This document shows, in pieces, positions 49,873 to 59,841 of a stretch of 62,516 nucleotides of DNA. The translations under genes were made by a program, and so were the position numbers. Position 1 is the stretch's first letter, and every line of letters begins with the position of its first letter. Origin of the DNA: Minisyncoccus sp041650175 (GTDB taxonomy: Bacteria; Patescibacteriota; Minisyncoccia; Minisyncoccales; Minisyncoccaceae); NCBI GenBank assembly GCA_041650175.1, contig JBAZLS010000004.1:1-62516 (forward strand), written 5' to 3'. Below the pieces are notes generated by a model. The model saw only the letters and a list, made by a program, of their open reading frames with translations, was not told the origin of the DNA and did no database searches.

Positions 49873-51225
49873 TTATGGTACTAACCTTGTGGATTCATAA
49901 AGTTCAGAACCTTTCACTGCTAGCAAAGATTTATTACCAGAATCAAACCAGAGTTTTGAATATCCATCGCCCGTAAGCTCAAAAGAGTTTATCTTATCCC
50001 TGTTATCGATTTCATTAATCTTAATTTTTCCATTTATCGTAGCGGCGAAATAATCATCAGCCACCCAAACGATATCAGTAATTTTTTGAGAAAATTTTGA
50101 CAAGAGAATAAATGATTCCGATTTTTTGAAAAACGGACTTTCATAATCTTTTAATAACATCAGCCATACGCCATAATCAGTAATAAAAATAACTTTATCC
50201 GATAAGGTTTTATAATTTATTTCGCTAGAAGACTCTAGGACTTTTGTTAAAATTTTTGTCTTTCCGTTATAATAATAAAATACCTTATTGTCTTCTACTA
50301 AAAATATTCTTCCTTCAATTATTTTTAACTCATACTTAGAATTCTTTTTAAAAGCAAAAGCATCTTTTGTCATTATTTCAACACCTTTAGTAAAGGTATT
50401 AGTCCTGATTAATATTCCTTCCTCCATTGTATATAATCCTTCGCTATGCCTTGCAAAAGCAGTAACAGCTTCTTCTTTTATTAATTCTTTTTTCTTTGTG
50501 CTAGTATTTAGAGAATATAATCTGTTCTTACTTACAAAATTAAGATTAGTAGCGCCATCCCATATTATTCCTTCGGAATTTTTATCCAAATCTTTTAATA
50601 TTATAATCTGACTTTTAGCGCCATTTATTTCTAATAAATAATAAATATTGGCAGTGGAAATAACCAAGGCTCTTTTTTGGTCAGAAGAGAATACTATGTT
50701 TTTGATTTTACCAACATCCTTAAGTTTTGCCGCAGATAATACGGATTGTTCCTCTCTTGTATTAGAATTGATAATAATAAGGTCTCCAGTAGTTTTTAGA
50801 ACTAAAAAATTTTGTCCAATAATATTATAAATAGAAGAAATTTCGGAAATTTTCAATTCAAAAGTTGTATTATTTGGAAAAAGAACTATATTTTGAGCTT
50901 TAGCAACCATTTGTTCTTCGACTGTCAAGTTTTTTTCCCAAGTAAAATAACCTTCTTTTTGGACTTTTACAGTGTGCTTACCAGCAAGCATTTTCTGGGC
51001 AAGTATTTCTCTCGTAAAACCATCAGTTTTACTTATATAAGCATCATCAATAAACACATCCGCTCCACTTTCCGCTGTTTTGACATAGATACCGCCAGTC
51101 TTGAATACCTCATTTTTTTCCCAATCAAAATCATAACCTTGGGCTTGGAGAATTACAATTATTGAGACTATTCCAAAACTAATTACGAGAAGCGCAAGAA
51201 ATGCAAGCTTTATTTTTTTATTCAT
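49873..51225 (-). CDS. PEGA-domain membrane protein with propeller-like region
   Basis: A 450-residue protein: N-terminal signal anchor (about 5-27), a PEGA domain at about 45-115 (VKTAESGADVFIDDAYISKT, AGKHTVKVQKEGYFTWEKN), then repeated beta strands (LVLKTTGDLIIINSNTREE type) like a beta-propeller. Such PEGA surface proteins are common in CPR genomes. It probably faces the outside and binds wall or envelope polymers. Confidence 0.72.
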   Translation of the reverse strand: MNKKIKLAFLALLVISFGIVSIIVILQAQGYDFDWEKNEVFKTGGIYVKTAESGADVFIDDAYISKTDGFTREILAQKMLAGKHTVKVQKEGYFTWEKNLTVEEQMVAKAQNIVLFPNNTTFELKISEISSIYNIIGQNFLVLKTTGDLIIINSNTREEQSVLSAAKLKDVGKIKNIVFSSDQKRALVISTANIYYLLEINGAKSQIIILKDLDKNSEGIIWDGATNLNFVSKNRLYSLNTSTKKKELIKEEAVTAFARHSEGLYTMEEGILIRTNTFTKGVEIMTKDAFAFKKNSKYELKIIEGRIFLVEDNKVFYYYNGKTKILTKVLESSSEINYKTLSDKVIFITDYGVWLMLLKDYESPFFKKSESFILLSKFSQKITDIVWVADDYFAATINGKIKINEIDNRDKINSFELTGDGYSKLWFDSGNKSLLAVKGSELYESTRLVP

Positions 51226-51306
51226 AAGATATTTTAGTGCGATTATAGCATTTAGCCTTAAGACTAATTTAATTAATAATACAACAAAAACAGTCTTTTA
51301 CCAATA

Positions 51307-51335
51307 TTGACTAAACAAGATTTATATTGTATAGT
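51307..51335 (+). promoter_or_regulatory. Promoter of the Nudix gene (TTGACT-17-TATAGT)
   Basis: TTGACT 51307-51312, TATAGT 51330-51335; the ATG is at 51358 with AGAGGT as ribosome binding site. Confidence 0.75.
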
Positions 51336-51357
51336 TCAGAAAGTACAGAGGTAGAAA

Positions 51358-51915
51358 ATGAACTTTGAAACAGAAAAGCTAACAGAAAGCTTCAGAAAAA
51401 ACCTTGAGAGGGGTCGTGCTGGAGCAGTTGGAATCGGAATATTCGCAGGCATTTTTAACGAAGGTAGAATACTTCTTCGCAGAAGAATGGAAAAAGGATC
51501 ATTGATCTATAATGGAGACCTTTCCGGAAAATGGGAACTTCCCGGAGGTGGAGTGGAACTCACAGACTTTGCAGAAGGATATCAAACTTCAATCATAAGT
51601 TGCCTTAAAAATGAGCTTCGGGAAGAAGTTTGCTTATATCTTCCAGAAATAAGCAAGCAACTGATAATGTTACCAGCATGGCTTGGCAAAGAAGACAATA
51701 TCGATCTGGCATTTGTTGTGCCATTCGATATGTCTGAACTGCAATTTTCAAATGAACCTGGAAGTTACTTTTCGAGCTATGCTCATGGGGTTGAAAACAA
51801 TACGATTGGATTTTTCAACAAGAAAGAAATTGAATCGCTGGAAATCATTTCTTCAAGAATGAGGTTTATGATTGAAGAGCTGTTCGAATTCATGTTGAAT
51901 AAAATTTGCTCATAG
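51358..51915 (+). CDS. Nudix hydrolase with interrupted Nudix box
   Basis: A 185-residue protein. KWELPGGGVE (about 60-69) begins a Nudix box, but the second half, CLKNELREEVCL, lies about 25 residues on because of an insertion. The usual REUxEExGU reads NELREEVCL, so the Arg and the Gly differ. The metal-binding Glu residues are kept. It probably hydrolyses a nucleoside diphosphate derivative. Codon use is a little richer in G+C. Confidence 0.75.
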   Translation: MNFETEKLTESFRKNLERGRAGAVGIGIFAGIFNEGRILLRRRMEKGSLIYNGDLSGKWELPGGGVELTDFAEGYQTSIISCLKNELREEVCLYLPEISKQLIMLPAWLGKEDNIDLAFVVPFDMSELQFSNEPGSYFSSYAHGVENNTIGFFNKKEIESLEIISSRMRFMIEELFEFMLNKICS

Positions 51916-51936
51916 AGGTTAAACCTCTTTTTTTAT
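51913..51936 (+). terminator. Rho-independent terminator
   Basis: AGAGGTT/AACCTCT with TTTTTTT, overlapping the Nudix stop. Confidence 0.85.
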
Positions 51937-51999
51937 TATGTGGAATATACTTATTCAATATGATAAGATTAAAACAAATTTAAGATTATCTCTAAAAAT

Positions 52000-53196
52000 A
52001 TGGCTGTAATTATGAAAGAGAAAAAATTTGAGGTAATAGAAAATATAACCTTGATTCATTTTTTGTTGATGTTCGGCTATAAATTATTTTCTTTTTATTT
52101 TCCATTATTCCTAATCGGAAAGAATTTTTCCATAATTGAAATTGGCTATACAAGTTTTTTGATTTACCTATCTCTTGCACTATTCGCTCCTATTGCGGGA
52201 TATTTAAATCATAAGATAAAACCATCTATTCTTATTTCGTTGGGTGTTTTGGGTTATAGTGTTTATTCTTTTGCGATGATAACTTCTATCTCAATGTTCT
52301 GGTTTTATTTAGCCCAAATCTTACTAGGATTTTCAGCAGCTTTATTTTTTGTCAGCTCTCGAAATGTTTTAATGGGTAGTAATAAAGAAAAAGCTGATGG
52401 CGCCTTTGCTTGGTTTTATTCAGCTCCATCATATGCTGACGCAATTGCTCCTGTCTTTGGAGCAGTTATTATTTGGAAATTCGGGTTTTTTGGAGTTTTC
52501 TTAACTGCACTCATTGTCCAGCTTATTGCATCACTATATGCTTTTTCAAGTTTGCGAATAAATATAAATCAATTAACAGGGAATATATCAGTCAAAACAT
52601 CAATCCAAAATTATTTGGAAGTAGGGAAGAATATAAAACTAAAAGGAACAGGTTTTTTTATTTTCATTTCTTTTTTGGTTTTAATAATTGCTGGGTTTAA
52701 TAACACATTTTTTATCCTTTTTTTAAAGAGTCTTAATTGGACACAAGATCAGATTTTGATTTTTAATTCTATTGTTTCATTAGCATTTCTTCCAATATCA
52801 TTTTTTATTGCAAAAAGAATTAATAAATCATCAAGCGAACAGAATATTTGCTTGGGTAGTAAAGTCGTAGGTTTATTTTCAATTATACTCGGAAGCATAA
52901 CAAGCATTCTAAATTTTTATTCAATTTTCATAATTACTTTAAGCCAAAGTATTGGAGGATTGATAACAAACTCTGGAAGGAGCGGACTGATGTCTGCAAA
53001 ACTGAAAAAATATAGAGAAGAATCAGCTGCTATTGATACAATTTTTTCACCTCTTTCATTTGCGCTCGGAGCATTGATAGGAGGATTTTTAATTGTTTCT
53101 TTTAGCTATTCGCTCATATTTATAGTAGGCGGAATAATTATTCTATTTTGCAGTTTTATTGCTCCTAATTTAACTCAAAAATCGGAAGAAAATTAA
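52000..53196 (+). CDS. MFS transporter
   Basis: A 398-residue protein with about twelve hydrophobic helices in two halves joined by a charged loop near 190-215. GYTSFLIYLSLALFAPIAGY and YLAQILLGFSAALFF fit helices 2-5 of the major facilitator superfamily. Substrate not predictable. The ATG at 52000 or one at 52012 may be used. Confidence 0.75.
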   Translation: MAVIMKEKKFEVIENITLIHFLLMFGYKLFSFYFPLFLIGKNFSIIEIGYTSFLIYLSLALFAPIAGYLNHKIKPSILISLGVLGYSVYSFAMITSISMFWFYLAQILLGFSAALFFVSSRNVLMGSNKEKADGAFAWFYSAPSYADAIAPVFGAVIIWKFGFFGVFLTALIVQLIASLYAFSSLRININQLTGNISVKTSIQNYLEVGKNIKLKGTGFFIFISFLVLIIAGFNNTFFILFLKSLNWTQDQILIFNSIVSLAFLPISFFIAKRINKSSSEQNICLGSKVVGLFSIILGSITSILNFYSIFIITLSQSIGGLITNSGRSGLMSAKLKKYREESAAIDTIFSPLSFALGALIGGFLIVSFSYSLIFIVGGIIILFCSFIAPNLTQKSEEN

Positions 53197-53360
53197 AAAT
53201 ATACTAAATCTCAAATCAAGTAACAAGGCTGAACCTCGAGTACGATTTATCATTTGTTATAATATTTTAACCAAAAAATAACCTTTTTAAAATAATATTA
53301 AAACAGCATTTTCTTTAAAAATAGCTAAAAAATAGATAAATTTTGCTAGAAAAGCCAACC

Positions 53361-53389
53361 TTGCCAAACAGGTGTTTATTGGCTACAAT
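53361..53389 (+). promoter_or_regulatory. Promoter before mreB (TTGCCA-17-TACAAT)
   Basis: TTGCCA 53361-53366, TACAAT 53384-53389. It lies about 60 bases before the ATG of the mreB-murA operon. The rest of the 251-base gap holds no gene. Confidence 0.6.
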
Positions 53390-53447
53390 TAATTTGCCTA
53401 ATTCATAATATTATCGAATTAGTTTTATTATTAATTACTGGAAAATA

Positions 53448-54461
53448 ATGAAAATAGGAATAGACTTAGGAACAAAAAATTCATTAGTTTTTATACCGAA
53501 CAAAGGGATTGTTTTGAACGAGCCATCTGTAGTGGCTGTTTCTCTTGTAGAAAATAAAGTAATGGCGGTTGGGCACGAAGCTAAAGAAATGATTGGCAGG
53601 ACTCCGGATACAATAAAAGTTTACAGGCCTCTGCGAGAGGGGGTTATTGCTGACTACCGTACAACTCAAGCAATGTTAAGACATTTTATAAATAGCGTGA
53701 ACACAGGATTTTCAAGATTTTTTAAGCCAGAACTTTTAATTGGAGTTCCTGCTGGAATTACATCAACGGAAAGAAGGGCAGTTGTGGAATCAGGGATGTG
53801 GGCTGGAGCAAAAGACGTTTTTTTGGCAAAAGAACCAATTCTTTCAGCGATTGGAGCTGGTATCCCGATAAATTCATCTTCTGGACATATGATTATCGAT
53901 ATTGGTGGCGGAACAACAGAGGTTGCTGTTATTTCATTGGGAGGGATTGTGAATGCTTTTTCACTCAGAATAGCAGGAGATAAGCTGGATATCGGTATTA
54001 CAAATTTTATAAAAGATAAATATAATTTAGCAATTGGAGAACAGACAGCAGAAGAAATAAAGATTAAAATTGGAACAGCAGTTATCGAAAAAGAACCCAA
54101 ATTCTTAGAAATAAAAGGCAGAGATATGCTATTAGGATTGCCAAAAACGATTAAAGTCAGTTCGAATGAAATTTGCCTCGCAATCGCTGAGCCATTGCGA
54201 GAGATTATCCAATGCATCAAAAATGTCCTTCGCGAAACTCCGCCTGAATTATCAGCCGATATTATGGATAAGGGTATGGTTATAGCTGGAGGAGGCGCAT
54301 GTCTAAGAAACATCGCATCTTTATTTGCAGAAGCAACTGGAGTTCCATGTTTTGTTGCTGAAGATCCGCTTGCTTGTGTAGCAAAAGGTACAGGGGTGAT
54401 GCTTGATAATTTAGATGTATATAAGAGAAGTATAATGTCTAAAAAACAAAATGACAGATGA
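53448..54461 (+). CDS. mreB: MreB-family actin-like protein, paralog 1
   Basis: A 337-residue actin-fold protein that organises cell-wall synthesis. KIGIDLGTKNSLVFIPNKGI (phosphate 1), IIDIGGGTTEVAVISLGG (phosphate 2) and VIAGGGACLRNI (adenosine motif) are intact. It lacks the N-terminal amphipathic helix seen in paralog 2. Its 3' end overlaps murA by 11 bases. Confidence 0.9.
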   Translation: MKIGIDLGTKNSLVFIPNKGIVLNEPSVVAVSLVENKVMAVGHEAKEMIGRTPDTIKVYRPLREGVIADYRTTQAMLRHFINSVNTGFSRFFKPELLIGVPAGITSTERRAVVESGMWAGAKDVFLAKEPILSAIGAGIPINSSSGHMIIDIGGGTTEVAVISLGGIVNAFSLRIAGDKLDIGITNFIKDKYNLAIGEQTAEEIKIKIGTAVIEKEPKFLEIKGRDMLLGLPKTIKVSSNEICLAIAEPLREIIQCIKNVLRETPPELSADIMDKGMVIAGGGACLRNIASLFAEATGVPCFVAEDPLACVAKGTGVMLDNLDVYKRSIMSKKQNDR

Positions 54462-55752
54462 TAAACTCATAATAGAAGGCAAAAAAAAGCTTTTTGGAAA
54501 TTTAGAAGTTGCGGGTTCAAAAAACGCAACCTTTCCTGTATTAGCAGCGACATTATTAACTGAGGAAGATTGCATAATTGATAATTTACCCCTTATTGAA
54601 GATGTATATAGATTATTAGAGATTTATGAGAGTATGGGAGTAAAAGTTGAGTGGCTTGGTGAACGAAAAATAAAGATTAATGCAAAAAATGCTAATCCGA
54701 AGAAAATGGACGCAGATTTAGCTTTGAAATTCAGAGGCTCAGTCCTGCTTATTGGCGCATTAATTGCCAGATTCAATAAAGCTAGCTTGCCTCAACCAGG
54801 AGGGTGTGTTATTGGCGTTCGAAATATTGATTCACATCTAGATGTTTTTGAGCAAATGGATGTTATTGCCAAAAAAGAAAAAACTAAAAAAAATGGCCGA
54901 GAAAGGAATGCTTTTTCTTTTACATTAAAGCAGAAAAAAAGTGAATATTTTGTCATTTTGGATGAAATCAGTGTTACTGCAACTGCAAATGCTACGCTAT
55001 TAGCTACAGCTTTTAAAAAAGTAACTATATTCGGCGGAGATGTTGATTACCCTAATCAGGAATTGATAGAAGTTTTAAAGAGAATGGGAGTAAGCATTTT
55101 GGGCGAAGGTTCACATAAATTAGAAATAAAAGGAGGACAAAAATTAAAAGGATTTGAACACTCTATAATGTACGATCCAATAGAAGCAGGAACATTTATT
55201 GTTCTTGCAGCTACGACAAAAGGAGAAATTACAGTTAAGAATGTTGAATATTACTATTTGAGTTTCTTTTTGAAAAAACTAAAATCATTTGGAGTCAATT
55301 TTGAAGTGATTCAGAAAGGGAATGGATTAGTAGATATAAAAATGATTCCAAGTAAAAATATCATTATTAAAAAAATCCAAGCTATGCCATTTCCAGGATT
55401 TCCCACTGATTTGCTTCAGGTTATCGGGGTTTTGGCAACGCAGACAAAAGGACAGACGATTTTGCACGACCCGCTTTACGAAGGTCGTTTAAAATACCTC
55501 GATGCCTTGACTAAAATGGGAGCAGAAGTATTCCTATCTGATCCTCATAGGGCAACGATAAATGGTATTACAAAGCTTTATGGTCAAGATGTTGGTTCCT
55601 TTGATCTTCGAGGAGGAGCATCGCTCATCATTGCAGGATTAATTGCCGAAGGAACAACTACTATAAGCAATACCTATCAAATTGATAGGGGTTACGAAAA
55701 AATAGAAGAAAGATTGAATAATATCGGAGCTAATATCAAAAGAGTAAAATAA
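54451..55752 (+). CDS. murA: UDP-N-acetylglucosamine 1-carboxyvinyltransferase
   Basis: A 433-residue enzyme catalysing the first committed step of peptidoglycan synthesis (PEP transfer). It has AGSKNATFP (Lys/Asn), the loop Cys119 in PGGCVIG (the fosfomycin target), FPTDLLQ and IDRGYEKIEE. Full length. Cotranscribed with mreB and holB. Confidence 0.95.
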   Translation: MTDDKLIIEGKKKLFGNLEVAGSKNATFPVLAATLLTEEDCIIDNLPLIEDVYRLLEIYESMGVKVEWLGERKIKINAKNANPKKMDADLALKFRGSVLLIGALIARFNKASLPQPGGCVIGVRNIDSHLDVFEQMDVIAKKEKTKKNGRERNAFSFTLKQKKSEYFVILDEISVTATANATLLATAFKKVTIFGGDVDYPNQELIEVLKRMGVSILGEGSHKLEIKGGQKLKGFEHSIMYDPIEAGTFIVLAATTKGEITVKNVEYYYLSFFLKKLKSFGVNFEVIQKGNGLVDIKMIPSKNIIIKKIQAMPFPGFPTDLLQVIGVLATQTKGQTILHDPLYEGRLKYLDALTKMGAEVFLSDPHRATINGITKLYGQDVGSFDLRGGASLIIAGLIAEGTTTISNTYQIDRGYEKIEERLNNIGANIKRVK

Positions 55753-55756
55753 AAAA

Positions 55757-56695
55757 ATGGAATCAATTGGTCATAAAAAAGAAAAAGAACTTCTGGGCCG
55801 TCTTATTGAAAGTGGTAATATTCCTCATGCAATTCTTTTCTCGGGACCAAAGAAGATAGGGAAAAAGAAAATTGCAATTGAGTTTATAAAATCAATTTTT
55901 TGCGCAAATAGGCCTAGTGGATGGGGCTTTTGTTCAGAATGTTATTCGTGTCGCAATATTGACAGCAATACTATCCCAGATTTCAGTCTTATTAGGCCAG
56001 AAGAAGATTCAAAGGAAATTAAGATAGAACAAATAAGAAACTTGCAAGAGAAATTCTGTCTTACTTCATTCAGTGGCGGATATAAAGCAGGAATTATCGA
56101 CGATGCTCATCTTATGAATCATCATGCCCAGAATTCTTTTTTAAAAACTTTAGAAGAACCTAAAGGAAAAACAATTTTAATTTTAATTACGGATCGTCCA
56201 GACTCATTATTGTTAACAATAAATTCTCGAGTCCAAAATATGAAATTTTCTATCTTGCCTAAAAAAGAAATAGACGATTATCTTATCTTTCTTGGAGCTT
56301 CAGAAGAAAAAGCAAAAAATATTTCTTCTATCTCCTCAGGGCAAATAGGCAAAGCTATTGATTATCTGATGATTCCTGAAAAAAAAGAGTGGTTTGAAAA
56401 AGTTATCGCGAATCTTATAGATTTAAAAGCATCAAAGCTTAGCAAAAAATTTGCTTATTCGAAAGAAAATTCAGAAAATTATGAAGAAATAATAGAAATA
56501 CTAGAAATATGGGAAAGATATTTTCGTAAAGAACTTTTAGCAAGGATAATAAAACCGGAAGAAAATCAGCAGTCTAAATATAGTTTGCAAAAATTAAAAA
56601 ATATTGTTAAAAAAATAGGACAATCAAAATATCTGATAGAAAACACTAATTCAAGCAAGAAATTAATATTAGATGAATTAGTAATGGAATTATGA
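55757..56695 (+). CDS. holB: DNA polymerase III delta' subunit
   Basis: A 312-residue clamp-loader subunit. It has a modified P-loop (GPKKIGKKK), a zinc module CSECYSC (about 58-65), DDAHLMNHHAQNSFLKTLEE (sensor/Walker B region) and a SRVQ in place of SRC. It lies 4 bases after murA. Confidence 0.85.
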   Translation: MESIGHKKEKELLGRLIESGNIPHAILFSGPKKIGKKKIAIEFIKSIFCANRPSGWGFCSECYSCRNIDSNTIPDFSLIRPEEDSKEIKIEQIRNLQEKFCLTSFSGGYKAGIIDDAHLMNHHAQNSFLKTLEEPKGKTILILITDRPDSLLLTINSRVQNMKFSILPKKEIDDYLIFLGASEEKAKNISSISSGQIGKAIDYLMIPEKKEWFEKVIANLIDLKASKLSKKFAYSKENSENYEEIIEILEIWERYFRKELLARIIKPEENQQSKYSLQKLKNIVKKIGQSKYLIENTNSSKKLILDELVMEL

Positions 56696-56697
56696 TG

Positions 56698-56793
56698 TCA
56701 TTGCGAGGAGTACAAAGCACGACGAAGCAATCTAATAGAATAATTGCAAAATAGATTGCTTCGTCATTCGTTTCACTCCTTCCTCGAATGACA
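56698..56793. repeat. REP-like palindrome between holB and frr
   Basis: GTCATTGCGAGGAGT...CGAAGCAATCT against AGATTGCTTCGTCATTCG...CGAATGAC: a near-perfect inverted repeat of the same family as at 1213. Confidence 0.85.
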
Positions 56794-56838
56794 ATCCTAC
56801 CGTTTACAATACATCAATTATTAATAAGAACAAAAAAT

Positions 56839-57393
56839 ATGTATATAGAAATAATAAAATCAATTGAACCAGAATTTGAAAAAGCAGTAGATTTTGCCCA
56901 AAAAAAAGTAGCTTCTTTTAGAACAGGAAGAGCAAATTCTGCCTTAATAGAAGATATAAAAGTAGAATGCTTTGGCGATATGCTGCCCATAAAGCAATTA
57001 GCTGCAATTTCTTCTCCATCAGGAAAGCAATTATTAATTCAACCCTGGGATAGATCATATTTAGAACCGATAGAAAAAGCTATTTCAAGAGAAGCCAGCG
57101 GATTATCATCAAAAGTAGAAGGAAATAATATTATTATTACACTTCCTCCGATGTCAGAAGAGCTTCGGAAGGAACTATCAAAAGCATTGTCTCAAGTAGA
57201 AAATGGAGCCAAAGAAACTATTCGTAAATTTAGAGATTCTGCATGGTCAGACATACAGGTCAAAACCAGAGAAGGCTTAATTAGAGAAGATGATAAATTC
57301 AAAGCAAAAGACAAGCTTCAAGAAGTAGTAGATAAATATAGTAACAAAATTGATGAGCTTGTTAGCAGAAAAAAAATTGAAATCGAAGGATAA
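56839..57393 (+). CDS. frr: Ribosome recycling factor
   Basis: A 184-residue protein. FRTGRANSALIEDIKVECFG, QPWDRSYLEPIEKAI, NNIIITLPPMSEELRKEL and FRDSAWSDI are all RRF signatures. The upstream in-frame start at 56788 lies in the repeat, so the ATG at 56839 is preferred. Confidence 0.96.
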   Translation: MYIEIIKSIEPEFEKAVDFAQKKVASFRTGRANSALIEDIKVECFGDMLPIKQLAAISSPSGKQLLIQPWDRSYLEPIEKAISREASGLSSKVEGNNIIITLPPMSEELRKELSKALSQVENGAKETIRKFRDSAWSDIQVKTREGLIREDDKFKAKDKLQEVVDKYSNKIDELVSRKKIEIEG

Positions 57394-57476
57394 TTTTACA
57401 TCGTGAAAAGAAATTATAACTAATTATATGTTTCGCCAACTCAAAGAGCACAAGCGAACTTGCTATTACTTAATTT

Positions 57477-58613
57477 ATGTTTATTGTAGATATTTTAATT
57501 TTTTTATTCATTTTAGGTTTAGTTGTTATGGTCCATGAGTTGGGTCATTTTTGGGCAGCGAAATTAACAGGTACAAGAGTAGATGAATTCAGTATTGGAT
57601 TTCCACCTAAGATTTGGGAAAAGAAAATAGGTGAAACTAATTATGTTATAGGAGCAATTCCGCTCGGGGGATATAATAAGATTTATGGAATGGATACAGA
57701 AGACGAAAAAAGCGATACGGATAAGCACAGTTATGATACTAAAGGACCTTGGGCTAGAGCTTTTATCTGTTTTAACGGCGTCTTTATGAATGTTATTTTT
57801 GCGGCATTAGTTTTTTATATAATAATGTTCGCGTATGATTTTAAGAGTTATCAGCCATTAATAATAGATGATTACAATTTTAAATTTGGAGTCCAAGAAA
57901 ATAGAGTTTTGGTCAATGGAGTTTCGGCTGGTTCTCCAGCGGACAAAGCTGGAATAAAATCTCATGATATTATTTTATCAATAAATGGGAAAGAAATTAG
58001 TAATGGAAATGAAACCACTGAAATAGTAGGAAAAAATGATAATAAAGAAATTGTCATAAAATATTTAGATTGGACAGCAAAACAAGAAAAAACAGTAAGC
58101 CTTATTCCAGAATATAATGAAGATGTAAAACGTGCTGTTGTAGGCATTGGAATGAGAGAAATCGCAATAATAGATTATAATAATCCAATAGACAAAATAT
58201 TTTCAGGATTTCTTCACGCTTATAATTTTACAGATTATTCTTTTGCTGCAATGGCATATATGTTTGATCTTTCAGTAAAGGAAAAAAGCATTGAGCCGTT
58301 ATCGTCTTCAATGACTGGACCAGTTGGAATCTTTGCTGTAACAAAAATTATTGTCCAGAATGGTTTGATTGAAGTCATTAATCTTGTTGCAGTTTTATCT
58401 TTAGCCTTAGGGATTACGAACTTATTGCCAATTCCTGCTATGGACGGCGCAAAATTGATATATATTGCGTTAGAATCAATAAACAAAAAAATATTCAATA
58501 AAGACTTGCAAGGAAAAATTGAGCTTGGTGGATTTGCTATTCTGATACTATTAGCTGTTTTATTAATTGTAAAAGATTTTATACAGTTCAAAGATATTAT
58601 TTTCAAATTATAA
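57477..58613 (+). CDS. rseP: Site-2 protease (RseP-like)
   Basis: A 378-residue membrane metalloprotease. H20-E-x-x-H24 (VHELGHFWAAK) in helix 1, one PDZ domain (about 130-215, VNGVSAGSPADKAGIKSHDI) and NLLPIPAMDGAKL in the last part, where Asp is the third zinc ligand. It cuts membrane proteins within the bilayer. It is 4 bases before proS. Confidence 0.9.
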   Translation: MFIVDILIFLFILGLVVMVHELGHFWAAKLTGTRVDEFSIGFPPKIWEKKIGETNYVIGAIPLGGYNKIYGMDTEDEKSDTDKHSYDTKGPWARAFICFNGVFMNVIFAALVFYIIMFAYDFKSYQPLIIDDYNFKFGVQENRVLVNGVSAGSPADKAGIKSHDIILSINGKEISNGNETTEIVGKNDNKEIVIKYLDWTAKQEKTVSLIPEYNEDVKRAVVGIGMREIAIIDYNNPIDKIFSGFLHAYNFTDYSFAAMAYMFDLSVKEKSIEPLSSSMTGPVGIFAVTKIIVQNGLIEVINLVAVLSLALGITNLLPIPAMDGAKLIYIALESINKKIFNKDLQGKIELGGFAILILLAVLLIVKDFIQFKDIIFKL

Positions 58614-58617
58614 ACTT

Positions 58618-59841
58618 ATGAAACAGTCACATCTTTTTACGAAAACCCAAAAAGAAAATCCGACAGGAGAAATGAGTATAAACGCTCAATACTTGATTAG
58701 GGCTGGTTTTGTCGATAAATTATCTTCTGGTATTTATACTTTATTGCCCTTAGGATTAATGGTGGTTAAGAAAATACAAGATATCGTTCGAGAAGAAATG
58801 GATGCATTAGATGCCCAAGAACTTTTAATGCCAAGTCTCCATCCAAGAGAAATTTGGGAGACAACTGGCAGATGGGACGTTGAAGAAATGTATAAAATTG
58901 AAGGCGAACCATATGGCCTAGGTTGGACGCATGAAGAAGTTATTACTCCTTTGATGAAAAAATTTTTACTATCGAATAAAGACTTGCCAAAAGCAGTTTA
59001 TCAGATACAGACAAAATTTCGTAATGAGCCTAGGGCAAAGTCCGGACTTCTTCGAGGAAGGGAATTTATAATGAAAGATTTATATTCTTTCCATGAAAAT
59101 CAGGATGATTTAGATGATTATTATGAAAAAGTTAAAGAAGCGTATTTTAATGTGTATCGTCGATTAAATTTAGGCGATATAACTTTTTTAACTTTAGCTT
59201 CAGGAGGAACATTTTCAAAATATTCTCATGAATTTCAAACCATTACTGATGCTGGAGAAGATATAATCTATATCTGTCATAAATGCAAGATAGCAACGAA
59301 TAAAGAAATAGCAGATGGAATATGTTCAAAATGCAATAGTAAAGAATTAGAAGAGAAAAAAGCAATTGAAGTAGGCAATATATTCAAACTAGGTACCAAA
59401 TATACTAGCCCTTTTAATTTGATTGGCCAAAACAATAATCCCCTCATTATGGGATGTTATGGAATTGGCATTACTCGATTGCTTGGAACAGTTGTCGAAG
59501 CTTTAAGTGATAACAAGGGAATTATTTGGCCAAAATCTATTGCGCCATTTTCAGTTCATCTGATTCAGATTGATGGAGGAAATGTTGACATAATAGAAAA
59601 ATGCAGTGAAATATATGAAATTTTACAAAAAGAAGGGATTGAAGTATTATACGACAATAGAGGTGAAAAGACTGCAGGAGAAAAATTGAATGATGCCGAC
59701 TTGATAGGTATTCCGCTTAGAATTGTGGTAAGTCAAAAAACTTTAGCAAATGATAGCGTTGAAATAAAAAAAAGAACAGAAGCAGAGGTTTCTTTAGTGA
59801 AAATAAATGAATTAGTTAACAATTTAAAGAGAAATGTTTAA
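58618..59841 (+). CDS. proS: Prolyl-tRNA synthetase, short form with zinc ribbon
   Basis: A 407-residue class II synthetase (E. coli 572). Motif 2 is at KFRNEPRAKSGLLRGREFIM and motif 3 at GCYGIGITRLLG. The editing (INS) domain is missing; a short zinc ribbon C220-x2-C223..C236-x2-C239 stands in its place. The anticodon-binding domain follows. It overlaps the second mreB by 8 bases. Confidence 0.93.
   Translation: MKQSHLFTKTQKENPTGEMSINAQYLIRAGFVDKLSSGIYTLLPLGLMVVKKIQDIVREEMDALDAQELLMPSLHPREIWETTGRWDVEEMYKIEGEPYGLGWTHEEVITPLMKKFLLSNKDLPKAVYQIQTKFRNEPRAKSGLLRGREFIMKDLYSFHENQDDLDDYYEKVKEAYFNVYRRLNLGDITFLTLASGGTFSKYSHEFQTITDAGEDIIYICHKCKIATNKEIADGICSKCNSKELEEKKAIEVGNIFKLGTKYTSPFNLIGQNNNPLIMGCYGIGITRLLGTVVEALSDNKGIIWPKSIAPFSVHLIQIDGGNVDIIEKCSEIYEILQKEGIEVLYDNRGEKTAGEKLNDADLIGIPLRIVVSQKTLANDSVEIKKRTEAEVSLVKINELVNNLKRNV

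Noticed and set aside
53666..54313. 215-codon reverse-strand frame in mreB
   Set aside because: It is an antisense shadow of the conserved mreB gene with no recognisable motif.
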